From Albula goreensis (lineage: Eukaryota; Chordata; Actinopteri; Albuliformes; Albulidae), in the NCBI GenBank assembly GCA_022829145.1, contig CM040742.1, forward strand, positions 3,867,158-3,931,157: a stretch of 64,000 nt of DNA, given 5' to 3'. The translations under genes and the position numbers were made by a program. Of the stretch, positions 63,601 to 64,000 are shown piece after piece; position 1 is the first letter of the stretch; each line of letters opens with the position of its first letter. A model generated the notes under the pieces. It ran no database searches. It worked only from the letters and a program-made list of their open reading frames with translations, and was not told where the DNA came from.

Positions 63601-64000
63601 CTCATTCATTAACTACACAATCATTCAATGAAAATGCAATGGAAAAGACACAGATATGATTCTCAGCCCACCGACTCCGAGTCAAAGCTCGGCCTGCCGT
63701 CTGAGCGCGTGCGGCAGATTTTTTTCCTTATCTGTAATTGTCACCGGAGGGATGTGGCTGGCGTCCACGTCGATCGCCACCTGTGGGGCGTGCTTCACGA
63801 GCGCTGGGTTTTACGGGACGCATTCTTCCCTCAAGGCCTGCGGCTGCGTTTTCCCCCTCTTTTTTTTCCATGTATTAATGGCTTTGTCACTCATTTGCGA
63901 GGCTCTCCAAATGTAAGAGCCTGCTGAAGTGCCCTTTAGCGGTGAACGGAATATTGAAAACAATCCCCCCTCCCCTCCCTCTTTCACCACCCCCACCCCA
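60656..64000. other. Intronic DNA, no gene seen
   Basis: Single-copy DNA with a T run at 60798-60812, poly-C at 61330, poly-G at 62875 and an ACTACTACAACT-type trinucleotide stretch at 63327-63370. Bases 62900-63260 mix CpG with homeodomain-like cores but carry no coding signal. Confidence 0.5.
61330..61346. repeat. Poly-C tract
   Basis: About 16-17 C in a row. Similar G runs occur at 3951-3963 and 62875-62887, and a C run at 32470-32481. Confidence 0.9.

Overview
The window looks like intronic DNA from a ray-finned (teleost) fish. The evidence is long (CA)n/(GT)n microsatellites, a decayed Tc1-like transposon of a type common in fish, tRNA-derived SINEs with fish-type bodies, and a coding exon I recognise as vertebrate neurexin-2. 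Protein-coding content is almost nil. The one coding segment I can defend is the first coding exon of the short beta isoform of neurexin-2 (nrxn2) on the minus strand, with the coding part at 18799-18547. It has a hydrophobic signal peptide, the neurexin-2-type mature N-terminus starting ARVSSSLSTTHH, the His-rich segment of beta-neurexins, and a GT splice donor in the phase expected for joining to the first shared LNS6 exon. The sequence does not tell nrxn2a from nrxn2b.

The gene reads right to left. Bases 18800 to about 21900 lie upstream of the beta exon and hold its 5' leader and probable promoter: CpG-rich blocks, a TATA-like AT core in GC-rich DNA, a long purine/pyrimidine tract and several homopolymer runs. 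From 21900 to 64000 is intron lying 5' of the beta exon in the long alpha transcript. From 18546 down to 1 is intron 3' of it. I found no EGF-C exon upstream and no first LNS6 exon downstream, so for the alpha transcript the window is probably one very large intron with the internal beta promoter inside it.

The rest is repeats and putative regulatory DNA. Mobile elements are a 144-bp hAT-type MITE with a perfect 8-bp target duplication (46823-46966), an internally deleted Tc1-like element (59529-60655) and two or three tRNA-derived SINE copies. Tandem arrays include a 55-bp minisatellite (25906-26232), a GAATACCCC minisatellite with higher-order structure (33768-34135), a 148-bp tandem dimer (about 50219-50514) and many dinucleotide tracts. 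Two of those tracts, a (GT)n and a (CA)n at 37045-37410, face each other as a long potential hairpin. Motif-level candidates for enhancers are an inverted pair of PBX-MEIS sites at 3549-3630 and three near-palindromic RFX X-boxes at 41949, 53066 and 56960. Nothing here looks like a new enzymatic or defence system. The items most worth following up are the beta promoter/leader, the motif clusters, the MITE and the hairpin-forming repeat pair.
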